Counted from the stretch's first letter, positions 11,868 to 23,224 are shown. The stretch is 64,000 nt of DNA from Cylicocyclus nassatus (GCA_958299035.1 CATQJL010000316.1:91596443-91660442); one strand, 5' to 3'. Translations and numbers: made by a program. The notes: generated by a model from the sequence alone, not told the origin.

Positions 11868-14800
11868 CTTGAACTAGTCATAATAATACCATTTGCAGCA
11901 CCGACGGTTGAGGCAGCTACACATAACGGCATTATGAACGAAAAATAGCCGTACACCTTATCAGCATAGAGCTGCAAACGCTGAGCTTTGTCTTTTGCGG
12001 TAAAGTCTGACAATGAGCTCCCTCGAACTGCTAGTTCGGACTTCAGATTTGCAACGACTTCGATTTACGCTGATTTGCAACTCACCACAGCAACTGCAGG
12101 GCTGATAAGCATCTCTTCAGGTGAGATTACGACATACAAAGCGACATTGAAGAGGGTATAAACAGCAGTACAGATTATACATGAATACATAACAGCAAGT
12201 GGTAGGTTTCTGCAAATTTGTTTGTAAGAAGTTCCTACGTTAATCCGATTCGCTCCTCGCGCCACGCTTGAAGCCAATATCTTGATCTGTGCTTTTGGCT
12301 TTGTCTAAAGGGAAACTGATACCCAACATTTTTTCGGGCAGGTGTCGAGCATGGTGCATTACTGAGTTTGCAGCCGTCCCTGTCTCCTACATTCGGGTGC
12401 TTTCAGATATGAAAATCACACCGTATAGGTACAAGTTACAGTCCGTTCAGCTTCAATGGCTTGAATCAAGCAAAATAATGAACAACCGCAACGGGACGGT
12501 GTTGCGAAGTGCGACAAAACATTCGCGTGGTTCATTTTTGATTTGAAGGAAAACATCCAAGTTCTCGGCATTACGTCTAGTTACCGTCAACGTCGGTTCA
12601 CTCACAGCTCGACATCGCGATAGCCGATCTTCTCATAAGACGTAGAGTAGACATCGCATGTATTCGGGAGACCAAATGGAAAGGTGAAAAAGCGCGTGAC
12701 ATCGGAGATGGCTACAAGCTTCTGTACAAAGGAACGACGAACAATAGGAACAGTGTCGGCATAGTCGTCTCTGAAGCTCTAAGAGATAAGATTACCAGTG
12801 CAGATAGAATGAGTGACCGCCTCATGAGCATAAGATTGGATACCGGGAGAAAAGCGCTTTGAGTAGTAACGGCCTACGCACCGCAAGTGGGATGTGAAAA
12901 GGCGAAGAAGGAAGAATTCTGGCAGCTGCTTGATGACTACGTCAGTTCAATACCAGAAGAAGAGATGTTACTGATCGGTGCGGATCTTAATGTGCATGTC
13001 GGAGAACAACGAAGTGGTCTACAGAAGTGCCATGGAAATCACGGTTACGGAATACGTAACGACGAAGGAGAACGTATCCTGGAGTTCGCTACAGCCCACG
13101 ACCTAGCCTTGGTGAATACGTACTTCATGAAAAAGACCAACCACTTCGTCACGTATGCAAGTGGAGACCACAAATCGCAGATAGACTTCTGGAGCGTGCG
13201 ATACAACGAGCTCAAGTATGTAAAAGATAGCAAAGTTATCCCAGGTGATCAACCACTGATACTGCATCTCAATACCCAGGAGAAGAAGGGCGATGACCGA
13301 ACAAGAAGTACACATCAAAGGTGAAAGTTTGAAGATAACGCCCAAACCAGAACGTCAATGGAATCTGCCCTGCCGATACTGCAAAGTGATCTAACCACTT
13401 CCGGATGCTTCTTAAAGACAGCATCCATTAAATAGCTGGCGGCCTGCTAGGCCGCACGAAGCCCGGAAGACGGAAGCTTGAGAAGGAAACATGGTGGTGG
13501 AATGACGAAGTGCAGATCGTGGTCAAGAACAAGAAGTCGGCATACAGAACATGGCAGAAGACAAGATCAGAAGATGCTCATCAAAGCTACGTGGAAGCGA
13601 AACGAGAAGCCAAGAGAAGTGTCAGAGAGGCAAAAAAAGCATACGTAGCCGAGTTGTACAGGAAGTACGCACTCGCGAAGAGACGTCTTCGGATCGCCAG
13701 AAGAAGAGCAAACGCTACAAAAGACATCGAACATTCTACAACATCAAGGATGCACACGGACGAATGCTGAGGAAGCCACAGGAGAGAAATGAAAGATGGA
13801 GAGCTTACTTCGCAGAGATGGCGTCCGCTAACTCCGAATATAAGTCCACCATAACAGCCGATCCTGTGAATGGACCAGTACCAGCGATCACAGAAGTTGA
13901 AGTCCGTAGCGCCATAATGAAGATGAAGAACGGCAAAACAGCAGGTCCAGACGACATTCCCAGCGACTTCTGGAAGAAGTGTGGACAAGCTGGAATCTCG
14001 TGGCTTACAAGACTTTTGAACCAGATAATAGAATCCGGGAATATGCCAGACGAGTGGTACAGAAGCACGACAGTACCAATATGGAAGAACAAAGGCGACA
14101 TAGCCGATTGCTCCACATACATACAGACCAATTCGACTCACGTGCCATACGTTGAAGATCTTCGAAAGAATACTGAAAATGCGACTTGGAAGTATCATAC
14201 AATTGACCCCCCCCCCACCAATTCGTAAAGGGATGCAATACAAACGATGCCATCCACACAATCAGAATAATGATGGAAAGAAGCATGGAAAAGCAGTGTG
14301 AGCTTCATGCGGCATTTCTCGATCTGGAGAAAGCGTTCGATAGAGTACCACATCACCGAATATGGTGGGCACTACGGAAGCACGAGGTACCAGAAGAATA
14401 CGTTCGCTGGATCAGAATGATATACAAAGGAGCCCCAGCCACGTACGAACGGCAGCGGGACGCTCAGACGACTTCCAGATAAACGCCGGCGTGCATAAAG
14501 GTTCCGTACTGTCGCCACCACTCTTCATCACAGTCGTGGACACGATAGTAAGACTTCATACGCCCGCTCCCATGGTCCGTCATGTGCGCAGACGATGTGA
14601 TCCTGATGGCGAGAAGCAGGAAGGAATTGGAGGTTGACGTGCAGACGTGGAAAACGCAACTCGAACTACATGGTCTGAAGATCAGTACCACGAAGACAGA
14701 ATACAGCTGGGACCTCAAACGCCAGGAACGATCAAGCTCGCAGACACGGCAATCAAGATGACCACGTCGTTCAAATACTTGGGAAGTTGCATATCAGCAG

Positions 14801-17128
14801 ATGGTTCACTCCAAGACGAGATAAACGGCCGAATAAACGCAGCTTGGATGAAATGGAGGAGCCTTACAGGAATTCTGTGCGACAAACGGATGCCACTGAA
14901 GCTGAAGTCACAGATGTATCGCACTGTAATCCGTCCAACCGCGTTGTATGGAGGCGAATGCTGGCCAAGCACAAGTAACGACGAGAGGAAGCTTGGTGTG
15001 ATGGAAACACGTATGCTGCGATGGACGATGGGCGTAACGATGCTCGACCACGTCACGAACGATACAATACGATCCACCATGAAAGTAGCTCCGATAGTCA
15101 AGAAGCTGCAAGAAAGATGAATGCGATGGTCGGGCACGTCAGCAGACGAGAAGAACAACACATCACAAGGTTAGCAATGACAGTGGAGGTTCCCGGGAAA
15201 AGACCACGAGGAAGACCAAAGCTAAGATGGACCGATCGAGTGAAAGCAGACTTGAGAGAACTTGGGTTAGATGAAAGACAAGTCGTAGATCGACAAGAAT
15301 GGAAGAGACTGACAAGAGCGGCAGACCCCGTGTAGGGACAGATGCAAGGATAAAAAAAATTTTTTTTTGATTTGAAGCGGATTACACTCGTTGTACTAGG
15401 ACAAGAAAGTAAAAGAGCTGATTAGGAGATAAACCTTTTTCAACCCTGTGTGACTTGGTAGATGTACTGCAGGCCAAAATCACATGTTTGGCCGATGTTC
15501 GACCCATAAAAATCATTTGGCCCGCTCGGTGCGAATATGCGTTGTTTTACGAGAAAGCATGATTTGCTGAGGTTACATTAGGTATACGTAGGCAGACCAA
15601 AAACTCAAATCTGCTCAAAACTTAGTCTAAAGTGATTCATTGACACGCTGATTATTACTGTGCTACTGGTAAGTGCAGGAAAACTTGTGAAATTGCACTC
15701 TAGCAACAAAGCTGATCTGAGAACAAACCTTTTTGGGTTGATGAGCTCTTCGGTAATAAAGTTCAAGTAGGTCCAACCCTGATAAGCGAATAGACCTGAA
15801 TAGAAACCCACTGATGCTTGGTGAAAACTTCGAAAATTGCTTTCAAAGATGTTCTCAAATGATTCTCTGTACTGTGGACCACCTGAAATAGATCCATGCT
15901 CATAGATTATTTTACTACTGGCTATGCTCAAAAGAGCCTTCAACGAACCAAATATCATCAGTACTGCGCTGGTGAAGATAACTAAAACGAGTGCAATGAC
16001 TTTTGCATAAGTGAGCCAGTCTTGAACTGTTGTCGCTAGCCTTACTGACCAACAATTAACAGCACCCAAGATAACTGTAACAACAATTAATGCATTCAAA
16101 CGGCAAGCAGTCAGACATTTCTTGATGAGGTGGTGACCCATAACCCTCAAGTTTGATCTCCGTTTCAAACCATTCTGGATGTTTCAATTCCGAACAGTGG
16201 TAAGCAAAAATATTAGAATCCCTTTTAGTCCTGGTGGAGAATCGGCGTGTTTGTCGCTCCCCATGAAGGCTGCGTCCAGATATGCAATTCTGCCAGCACT
16301 CTTGTTGGTAAGGGACAAATTACTCTGGACGCAGTTCAAAGGCAGTGTCTATCAGATTTGGGTATACCGATTTTCAGGGATTTTATCAGGGAACTCTTTA
16401 CTATGCCAATGCTCAAGTCCCGTTTGATAAGTCTTCTCCTATGCCGAGAAAATTGGGCTCAAAGTGGGGCGCGAGGAGCATTTTGCCGCGCGCGGAGACT
16501 TCTCGGTTCTTCTGGTTCGTTTCAATTTATCTTTTCAGGCGACACCAGACTTCTTGACGTTTCGACCTTGTAGCCAATGCTAAGGTAGAGCGAGAGAACT
16601 CGTGCGCTCTGCTCCCACAAGGGCTTCGGAAAACGGATTGCTGAGATTTTGAAATGAGTTCGTATGGGGTCACGCAAGCTCGAGGGCTTGCAATTTGCAA
16701 AAAGCTGAGGCCTGCAATTCGCAAAAAACCAGTGATGCAAATTTGGTGAGACACTGCCTTTGAGGAGCGAATGGCTGATGCGTTTAAATAGTGAGATGTC
16801 GGCGGTGTTGAGCACAAGTGACGACGAGTGGCTTCTGTCTGCACCAGCCAAACGCTTTCTTTGAAGTGATCATCGACGAACCCTCCAACATGCTTTAATG
16901 AGTTTTCAAATAGCTATTTTTATCACTTTTGCAGTTCTAAAACTGCTTTGCATGGACACGATGTCTCAAGCTGTAAAAAGTAAACGTCAACCTGTCTAAG
17001 CGAATGTGGTACCTATCATCAGTCCTGCTATAAGCTCCGTGCTGTAAGGTGGTGGCTCGCATGTGGAGTAAAATGGACGCATGATATATAAGGCAAACGA
17101 TATTGCAACAATAGTAACCGCACAAGGT
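11868..17128 (-). CDS. Gene A exons 4-8, copy 2 (right copy, continuous with exons 1-3)
   Basis: Exons 17128..17013 (116 nt), 16074..15949 (126), 15882..15729 (154), 12209..12086 (124) and 11971..11868 (104). Exon 3 (ending ...VVR, phase 2) joins exon 4 (PCAVTIVAISFALYIMRPF) in frame. The translation includes the heavy-chain cysteine (YSTCEPPP), VILGAVNCWSV, and GLFAYQGWTYLNFITEE in TM6. It also has NLPLAVMYSC...ISPEEMLISPAVAV, and LYADKVYGYFSFIMPLC...IIMTSSR. All junctions are GT-AG and phases match gene B. A 224-bp MITE sits 19 bp upstream of exon 4 in this copy only. A dead RTE lies antisense in intron 6. Confidence 0.85.
12609..15350 (+). mobile_element. RTE-clade non-LTR retrotransposon, degenerate (copy 2)
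   Basis: Second copy of the element at 3250-5998, in the same intron and orientation. The endonuclease is open from 12887 (MGCEKAKKEEF... LLIGADLNVHVGE ...SQIDFW). The RT start is present (MKNGKTAGPDDIPSDFW), and the C-terminal part is split by indels near 14550 and 14700. It shares the inactivating stop after RKAL with copy 1 but differs in later indels. The element was therefore dead before the copies separated. Confidence 0.85.
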
Positions 17129-17146
17129 CTGCAAAGTAAAATATTA

Positions 17147-17370
17147 ATATCTGCTCCAAGACGAAGGCGGTCGCCCAAATAGGTTGAAAGCATGCAATGC
17201 TGCGGCGCGCGAGCAGTTGTCAACCACAGGGCGCGCCCACGCTCGGTCAGCGGTCATCCACGCGAGCGTGCGCGCGACCCGTGGTTGACAAATGCCCGCG
17301 CGCCGCGTGCGCGTCAGCCTTGCATGCTCTCAACCTATTTGGGCGACCGCCTTCGTCATGGAGGAGATAT
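17147..17370. mobile_element. 224-bp TA-flanked MITE beside the exon 4 acceptor
   Basis: Absent at the matching site of copy 1 (near 7795), so the empty site is known. TA is duplicated at 17145-17146 and 17371-17372. Ends read ATATCTGCTCCAAGACGAAG and, reversed, ATATCTCCTCCATGACGAAG. The inverted repeat continues through GCGGTCGCCCAAATAGGTTG for about 50 bp with few mismatches. The core is GC-rich and partly self-complementary. No ORF. Confidence 0.9.
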
Positions 17371-17556
17371 TAGTGGTATTTCAATCTTCACAATTATAGA
17401 GCCGAGTGCTGGTATATGTTAGTTAGGTTTATTGAAAAGTCTGTGTGAATCGATCAGCGACAAACTTTGCACACATGTGTTGTCAATGCTCGTTCACCTG
17501 CAGGCTTTTTTTATGGCAAAATTCTACTCCTCATATTATTTATCGACTATCCTGCG

Positions 17557-17832
17557 TTACAACAGAAACTGACGAGAGTCGAGAAGCAGATAAGCTAAGC
17601 TTTCAAAGTTGTGCACCAATTTAGCACTTCGATGAGCCAATCGAACCCACGGTGAGGCCTGGCTTGCCAGTTCGTGTTTTATATCAAGATGATCAAAAGG
17701 TTCTGCCAGTGAAGGTGGAACTGTTTTGTTTACCTTGTCTGTATCTTCATCAGTGGCTGTCCTTAACCTAATTTTGGTCATGTATACTGACAGCCTTGAA
17801 CTAGTAATTGAATGAAATGAATCCTCTTCCAT
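17557..17832 (-). CDS. Unrecognised 91-codon ORF (copy 2)
   Basis: Counterpart of 7979-8254, starting MEEDSFHSITSSRLSVYMTK. It lies within gene A intron 3. It is kept open in both copies, but the copies are nearly identical, so this is weak evidence of function. Confidence 0.25.
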   Translation of the reverse strand: MEEDSFHSITSSRLSVYMTKIRLRTATDEDTDKVNKTVPPSLAEPFDHLDIKHELASQASPWVRLAHRSAKLVHNFESLAYLLLDSRQFLL

Positions 17833-18563
17833 AAATTATCTTCCTCAAGAATCGCGTCGGCTGCGTTTCAAAACCGGTGGAGATTTTAATTTTTAAGCGC
17901 TGAACTCAATGAGTTATAGGTACCGAAGCAAGTAATAGTCGGATGTCGCTTCATCCGACAAATACGAAGGGCAAGCAGGGATTCTGACCCAAGATTCTGC
18001 AAATTCTGCGGGTCTCTACTCTATGAAAATGCACATTTCCGCAGCTCTTAACGCAACGGATTACTGTCTCTTCAGAATACTACTCTCCAGTTTACGACTG
18101 GTTTTATAAGCCAAATAGCGTATTTGATAGCTGGCGTCATCACGCCGCAAGAACACTTTCCAGAACGGCTCCTCATGCATTTGCCTTTCATTCCGATATC
18201 CCTGAAAAGAATTGGCAAAACTTTTTAAGAGCCTAATATAAATTTTATCACAACTTTATGTATCTGCTTGATATGTGCCAAATTTCGACATAAGCGCTTC
18301 GGGCGAGGCGAGGGTGCCATAGACTACTTTCCCTCAACGATATAACAAGTTACTGTTTTTTTCTAAAGCAATCCTTGAATTAGACAGCTGAGACTAGCAT
18401 AAGATAGGGAGTTGGGAGGGGGGGAGGGAAGGCGCAAGCTGTCACGGCAACAGATTGATAAGTGAATTCAAAAAATAATACAGAGAAGGGAAGAAGACAT
18501 TTATAAGCGGGGCAGGACATGAGTGTTGTGAAGAAATGGGATGAATTAATGAGTTCTATCCAG

Positions 18564-18870
18564 CAGTGGCGAACCGACTGGGGGGGGGGAGGCGGAGGGG
18601 AAGGGAAAGCTTTCTAGTTGCTTACAAGAGTGGTGAAAATGCGCAAGTGACTTGATTATACTCTCAAATAATTTAAATAATTTGTAAAATTTTGTAAGAA
18701 TATTAGCCTCGTGAAACTTTTTTTCCTAAAATTTCAGGGTCATGGACCGCAAGAATCTCGGGAGGCACCCCAAAAAATCTTTCGGAGTGCGTGGCTAACG
18801 CTACGCAGCTTCATTCAAAAAATTAAGAGGCGGCATCCTTCCCCGAACGGAAATCCTGGAACAACCACTG
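18564..18870. mobile_element. hAT-type MITE (CAGTGGCG ends)
   Basis: A 307-bp element starting CAGTGGCGAACC and ending CCTGGAACAACCACTG. It is flanked by CTATCCAG and CTACCTAG, an imperfect 8-bp duplication typical of hAT. It contains the GTGCGTGGCTAACGC motif shared with 19109 and 38546. It lies in gene A intron 3. Confidence 0.65.
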
Positions 18871-19108
18871 CTACCTAGATATATTGAGAAAGAGGGAGCG
18901 AAGCTGGTACCCATCCAGCATAAGCTAAAACTCAGGCATAACCGGGACGACAATGAACCTGAGACTACTCATCTTTAAAAATCTATAGCAATCATGGAAA
19001 TGCATGCCCTTCTTAAGTGGAAATCATGCACGAGATTGGTCTAACGAACCACTTAAGCTGTTTTTGAAACTTACAGACACACTCTACCCCCTGGTATAAC
19101 TACACCTA

Positions 19109-19440
19109 CAGTGGCGCTCCGAGGTAAGGGGGGCGCGCGCCTCCCCCGAGAATGGGTAGCGAAATTTTCAAAACATATTGAAGTGAGTTATAAAAATGTG
19201 CAAATGACTTGTTTATACTTGAAAATATTAAATGATTTTCAAAAGTTTCAAAAAAATCGGACAAGCCCTGTAAAAAATTTTTTTCAAGAGAAAGGGTCAT
19301 GGACCTGAAAAAATTGCAAGAAACACCACGAAAACTTTTTCGGAATGCGTGGCAAATGCCACGCACCTTCATTTGAAAAAAAATTCCCCCTCCCCCCCCC
19401 CCCCCCCCCGACCTACACAACTCCTCTGCGAAGAATCCTA
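19109..19440. mobile_element. hAT-type MITE, one end truncated
   Basis: Starts CAGTGGCGCTCCGAGG and shares sequence with the reverse complement of 38546-38925 (CGAGAATGGGT, TATAAAAATGTGCAA, and GCGTGGC...GCCACGC). The far end dissolves into a C-rich tract and no closing CCACTG is visible. The right boundary is approximate. Confidence 0.55.
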
Positions 19441-20249
19441 ACTTGGAGCTTGAGCTCTCGTGTACCCCGATCCGCACTATTTTAGACACGAGACCACCGC
19501 CGTGCTCGGCAACACTGCATCTGGTTTTGTCCAGAAAAGGGGAGAGGGGGGGGGGGGAAGATAGCTGCGTGCGTGACGTGTAAGAACAAGTAATCAAGAT
19601 GGCTGCTGGAGAGTGCTGTGCGAAAAGGCCGCCTCCCTTTAAGAGCACATATTGTTGAGTCATTTGTAATTTTGTGCACATCGTGCACAATACTTGAAGA
19701 ACTTTACCATTGAAACCTACTCACTTTTATTGATTTTTCCTTCTTTCCTTGCCTATTTTGATTTAATTGAATATTTATTGATTCTTAGTCACATTTCTAC
19801 AGATTGTTACGTTGGAAAAAAGTTTTACTGAGAAGTTCATAGTGAGGAGGAGCAGTCTTTTTCACGCCAAAATGCCAGCGTTCAATCTATTCGTTCACGC
19901 GGATTTACCGCACAATCCAGCAAGAACAGTATATACACAGTCATCTGTGTACTAGCTTGTTCTGTGCAGTAACAGAAAGACAGCAGAAATGAAGCGCGTC
20001 TTTCTCCACTCCCTCCGGGACAGACGACGCACATTGAGGCTCTTCCTCAGTTATGAGAAAAGTGAATTCATCTGAGTAGGTGCACACAGAGGGAGACTGG
20101 GGAAAGGAGGGATTTGCCGAACTATATGTTTTTGCTTATAGTCGATGCATTTTGCTTAGTTCAGAACAATTTCACTTCACTTTTGATGTCCAAAGCAAGC
20201 ATTGAATGTTGTTTGTTATTATTGTTTGTTTGTTCCTTCAAAAGCTTAC

Positions 20250-21209
20250 CTTACAACTATGCTCTCAATCCATAAACGGATGAAAGCCAAAAACGGTCCA
20301 AACGCTTCCAAGATGTAAGCGTAATCGCCTCCGGATTTGGTGATAAGCGTACCCAGTTCAGCATACATATACGCGCCGATACCAACCCATATACCGCAAA
20401 CAACCCACATGATAAGTGAGGATCCAACAGAGCCAGCAGCTGAATTTTGATTAGCAGGATCAGCAAAGATATGGATCCTTAACTGCAAATGGAACAAATC
20501 TTTGCTAACCTTCCTGAATTCCTGTAGGGCTGACGAATATGCCAGCTCCAATGATGCTGCCAACAACCATAGTGACACAATTAGTCAGAGTAAGGGTTCT
20601 TTCAAGACCCTTCCCAGTATCCTAAACGGGTTAATTGTGGTGCTTTAAAATGGAGGGAATTCCTCAATGCTTTCAAGTGTCTGCATTGACTGGGGGTCGC
20701 CTACTGAAGCACATATGCGGAAAATGGAATTTCGCATTACCTATTATTGTTTCGCAGGCAGTGAAGATGGATCTAACGGGAAGAGGACACTTAATGACCT
20801 TGGCTTTTCTATATGTAGCATAGGTTGAGGTTCGCCTTAGACGCCAATCTCAAAACCGTATTCGTTATCTGCGGAACGATATTCGGAGAAACCGTATTTC
20901 CCCTCATCTGACGTGTTTGCAGAAGAGTGGAATAAGGAGACTCGAAAAGATAGGAGGGCCCCGATTAGTAAAAAGATCGTCTTTGTGTATAAATTTGACA
21001 CTTCACTGCGAGAGAAGCAGGTTCCTTGGAAGCACTACCTTTTCGTCATCTTGGAAAGGACGTCGCACTCTGCGCTCTGGTGATCTCAATGATCTTCTCT
21101 CATCTGCTCTTTCGTCCGCACTTTCTCTGGGCTCATCATCAAATTCGTCATTCGTCGCATCAACTTCGTTGCTGCCTTTGCTTGGGTGTTCATTGCTGGT
21201 GTTTACCAT
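20250..21209 (-). CDS. Gene A exons 1-3: SLC7-type transporter, N-terminus to TM3
   Basis: Exons 21209..21039 (171 nt), 20621..20510 (112 nt) and 20439..20250 (190 nt). Exon 1 starts at ATG 21209 and encodes an acidic cytosolic tail ([20 protein letters not shown]...). Exon 2 carries TM1 with the unwound-helix motif [14 protein letters not shown]. Exon 3 carries TM2-TM3 ([51 protein letters not shown]). These are hallmark LAT-family segments. Donors are GTAGTG, GTTAGC and GTAAGC. The bases before the ATG are GATGTTTTAG, a possible trans-splice acceptor touching the start codon. Exon 3 ends in phase 2 and joins exon 4 in either copy. Confidence 0.83.
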
Positions 21210-22000
21210 CTAAAACATCTGATCATATAGCGTTCAACAGAGCAAGACAAGAGCATTCTTCTTCTTTCAGCCTCCCGACTGCCGCAGAATGAAGTGTACA
21301 AAGTGAGAAACACTTCCTAGAATGCTTCGTTTACACTCATTTCGTGATATCAAATGTACCATCCAAACATGTGGAAGCAGGTAAAGCCCGAACCTACTCA
21401 TTTTTTAGCGTCTTCCTCTTTTCAAGTCATACCATCCTATGGTTTCCGAATAGAAACTCATAAATTTTCACTCTGTTGATCTAATAGCAATCCCTGGTAT
21501 CGCAAGTACTTGGGTCTATACGAACAAAACAAAGGAAGTAATATATTAAGTACTACTGGAGCTAAATGACAAGATACAAACTTAGATTTATATGCATTTA
21601 CACAAAACCGGGCCTTAGAACTATAAAGGGTGTGTAGCTTTCTTGTCGGGCCCTCATGTTTCTTCTTTCCACGTGCCCGTTTGACGCCAGTAACGTTGTT
21701 TGATATTTCGGCGTAAGTACGTACAGTAAAGGCTTTGTCTCGGAATCTATTCAATTTATGTCCGTGGAATTGATTGGGTTATCAGACTACTCGTCTGAAT
21801 CATCAAACATTTTTTAAGTTCTGCGCTGGCTTGCTAAAAGCATGTATTTACGATTGTCTTTTGCTTGTATGTAGCCACTCGCATTACTGAAGCTTTGGTC
21901 TTGCGTAATTATGAAGTTAGTGTTGTTCAACACGGTGGAAGTGGGGAGGTAGGCAGGGTAGGTAGTTGAGATGGGAGCCTAGGTACTGGTGGCTAGCCAT
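21210..22000. other. Upstream region of gene A
   Basis: Intergenic sequence between gene A and the Penelope fragment. Apart from the TTTTAG acceptor-like site abutting the gene A ATG, I see no coding or structural feature in it. Confidence 0.4.
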
Positions 22001-22004
22001 ACTT

Positions 22005-22190
22005 GGATATTGTAGTTGTTTATATAAGCCGCACTCGAGATTGGTAACGGTATTTATTGGGTGGCTGACGTTTCGGCAAATCGCCTTCTTCAGAGCCTGG
22101 AATGGACAAAACGATCTGCAAACTATCCGATCAAACGTCTCTGCCAGCTCCACAAGCAAAGTTCTAAGACTCTGCCTTTTCACTGACTAG
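22005..22190 (-). mobile_element. Penelope-type pseudo-LTR (minus orientation)
   Basis: Nearly exact inverted partner of 22770-22950, together bracketing the GIY-YIG fragment. It carries the hammerhead motif at 22063-22097 in the same sense as the endonuclease ORF. An inverted pLTR pair is a known Penelope arrangement. Confidence 0.7.
22063..22097 (-). ncRNA. Hammerhead ribozyme motif in Penelope pLTR
   Basis: On the minus strand: stem I GGCT, core CTGAAGA, stem II GGC-GATTT-GCC, core GAAAC, cleavage triplet GTC, stem I partner AGCC. This fits the minimal hammerhead found in Penelope-like elements. All core residues are intact. Confidence 0.7.
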
Positions 22191-22289
22191 ACTACCAAAC
22201 CAAACGCTTACCTTTTTGAAAATGCCGATAGCATACAAGTGCTTGAGCGAGTGCTAATAAATGACCATGTATGCCACGCTATTATATGC

Positions 22290-22751
22290 CTACAGTGAGT
22301 CAAAGAGGTGACCCAGGTAAGGTGCGAGTTCACGAGTGATAGAGAGGCACTCCTCCTTGCGATTCATTTGTGGACTTTTTGCGTGAATCCAAAAGGCTTC
22401 CAAACATTTGCGGGCTGATGTTTGGGATTCATGCGCTAAGATCTTCACTGAAACTTCAAAGTTTTCTCCAGCGTGCTTCACCAGCATGTGAGTGCCTAGA
22501 GGTGTGGTCGTGCGTGATCTATCCTTGCCGTCTAGATGCTCTTTGATGCGGACGCATAGAGGGCGCGCCGTTTCACCGATGTACATGTCGCCGCAGCCCG
22601 CGCAGGTGATAAGGTAGATGACCCCTGACGCCATGCAATCCCCGCCCCTGCCCGCAGGGCAGATAATGCAATTAGGCGTTGTGCAGGTGCGATCGTAGAT
22701 GCGATTGCGAACCAAAATACCTTTTAGGTTATTTGGGGGTGTCTCCACCAT
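22290..22751 (-). CDS. Penelope-like element C-terminal fragment: GIY-YIG endonuclease
   Basis: A 153-codon open frame beginning MVETPPNNLKGILV. It holds a Cys-rich segment (CTTPNCIICP) and then the GIY-YIG nuclease domain (GVIYLITCAGCGDMYIGE). The helix RPLCVRIKEH follows, and the conserved glutamate lies in CLEAFWIHAK. The enzyme nicks target DNA for Penelope retrotransposition. The reverse transcriptase is missing, so this is a 5'-truncated copy between two inverted pLTRs. The frame is intact from the start of the ORF to its stop. Confidence 0.85.
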   Translation of the reverse strand: MVETPPNNLKGILVRNRIYDRTCTTPNCIICPAGRGGDCMASGVIYLITCAGCGDMYIGETARPLCVRIKEHLDGKDRSRTTTPLGTHMLVKHAGENFEVSVKILAHESQTSARKCLEAFWIHAKSPQMNRKEECLSITRELAPYLGHLFDSL

Positions 22752-22769
22752 CGCAAAAGAGTTCTCTTA

Positions 22770-22950
22770 GTCAGTGAAAAGGCAGAGTCTTAGAACTTTG
22801 CTTGTGGAGCTGGCAGAGACGTTTGATCGGATAGTTTGCAGATCGTTTTGTCCATTCCAGGCTCTGAAGAAGGCGATTTGCCGAAACGTCAGCCACCCAA
22901 TAAATACCGTTACCAATCTCGAGTGCGGCTTATATAAACAACTACAATAT
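22770..22950 (+). mobile_element. Penelope-type pseudo-LTR (plus orientation)
   Basis: Inverted copy of 22005-22190. It opens AGTCAGTGAAAAGGCAGAGT and includes the hammerhead motif at 22860-22894. Confidence 0.7.
22860..22894 (+). ncRNA. Hammerhead ribozyme motif in Penelope pLTR, inverted copy
   Basis: Same core and stems as 22063-22097: GGCT-CTGAAGA, GGC-GCC stem II, GAAAC, GTC, AGCC. It is intact. Confidence 0.7.
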
Positions 22951-23224
22951 CTACGCCATACCGAGATTCATAGAGAGTCGAACAATCCACATACTTGGAT
23001 ACCTCCAATGCGTACCACTTAAAGGCTGTGTCTGGGCAAAAACTCGATTTTTAGAAAAACCACCTACCGGGGGTTAACCGCAATGGCGAATCCGAAAATC
23101 CACATCAGAAGGCGGGAAAACGGCGTGAACATGCGTCCAAAGCCGTACAATTTGCAGTTCGGCGGTTCCCGCCCCGGGAGAGACGCAGAGTCGCTGCGGG
23201 ACCCTATGATTTTGGGCGCTATTC

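Noticed and set aside
13587..14261. 224-codon minus ORF opposite the second RTE
   Set aside because: Antisense shadow with no domain; the coding strand is plus.
21917..23022. Two ORFs starting MKRQSLRTLLVELAETFDRI
   Set aside because: They translate the Penelope pseudo-LTRs that contain the hammerhead motif; the region acts as RNA/DNA, not protein.
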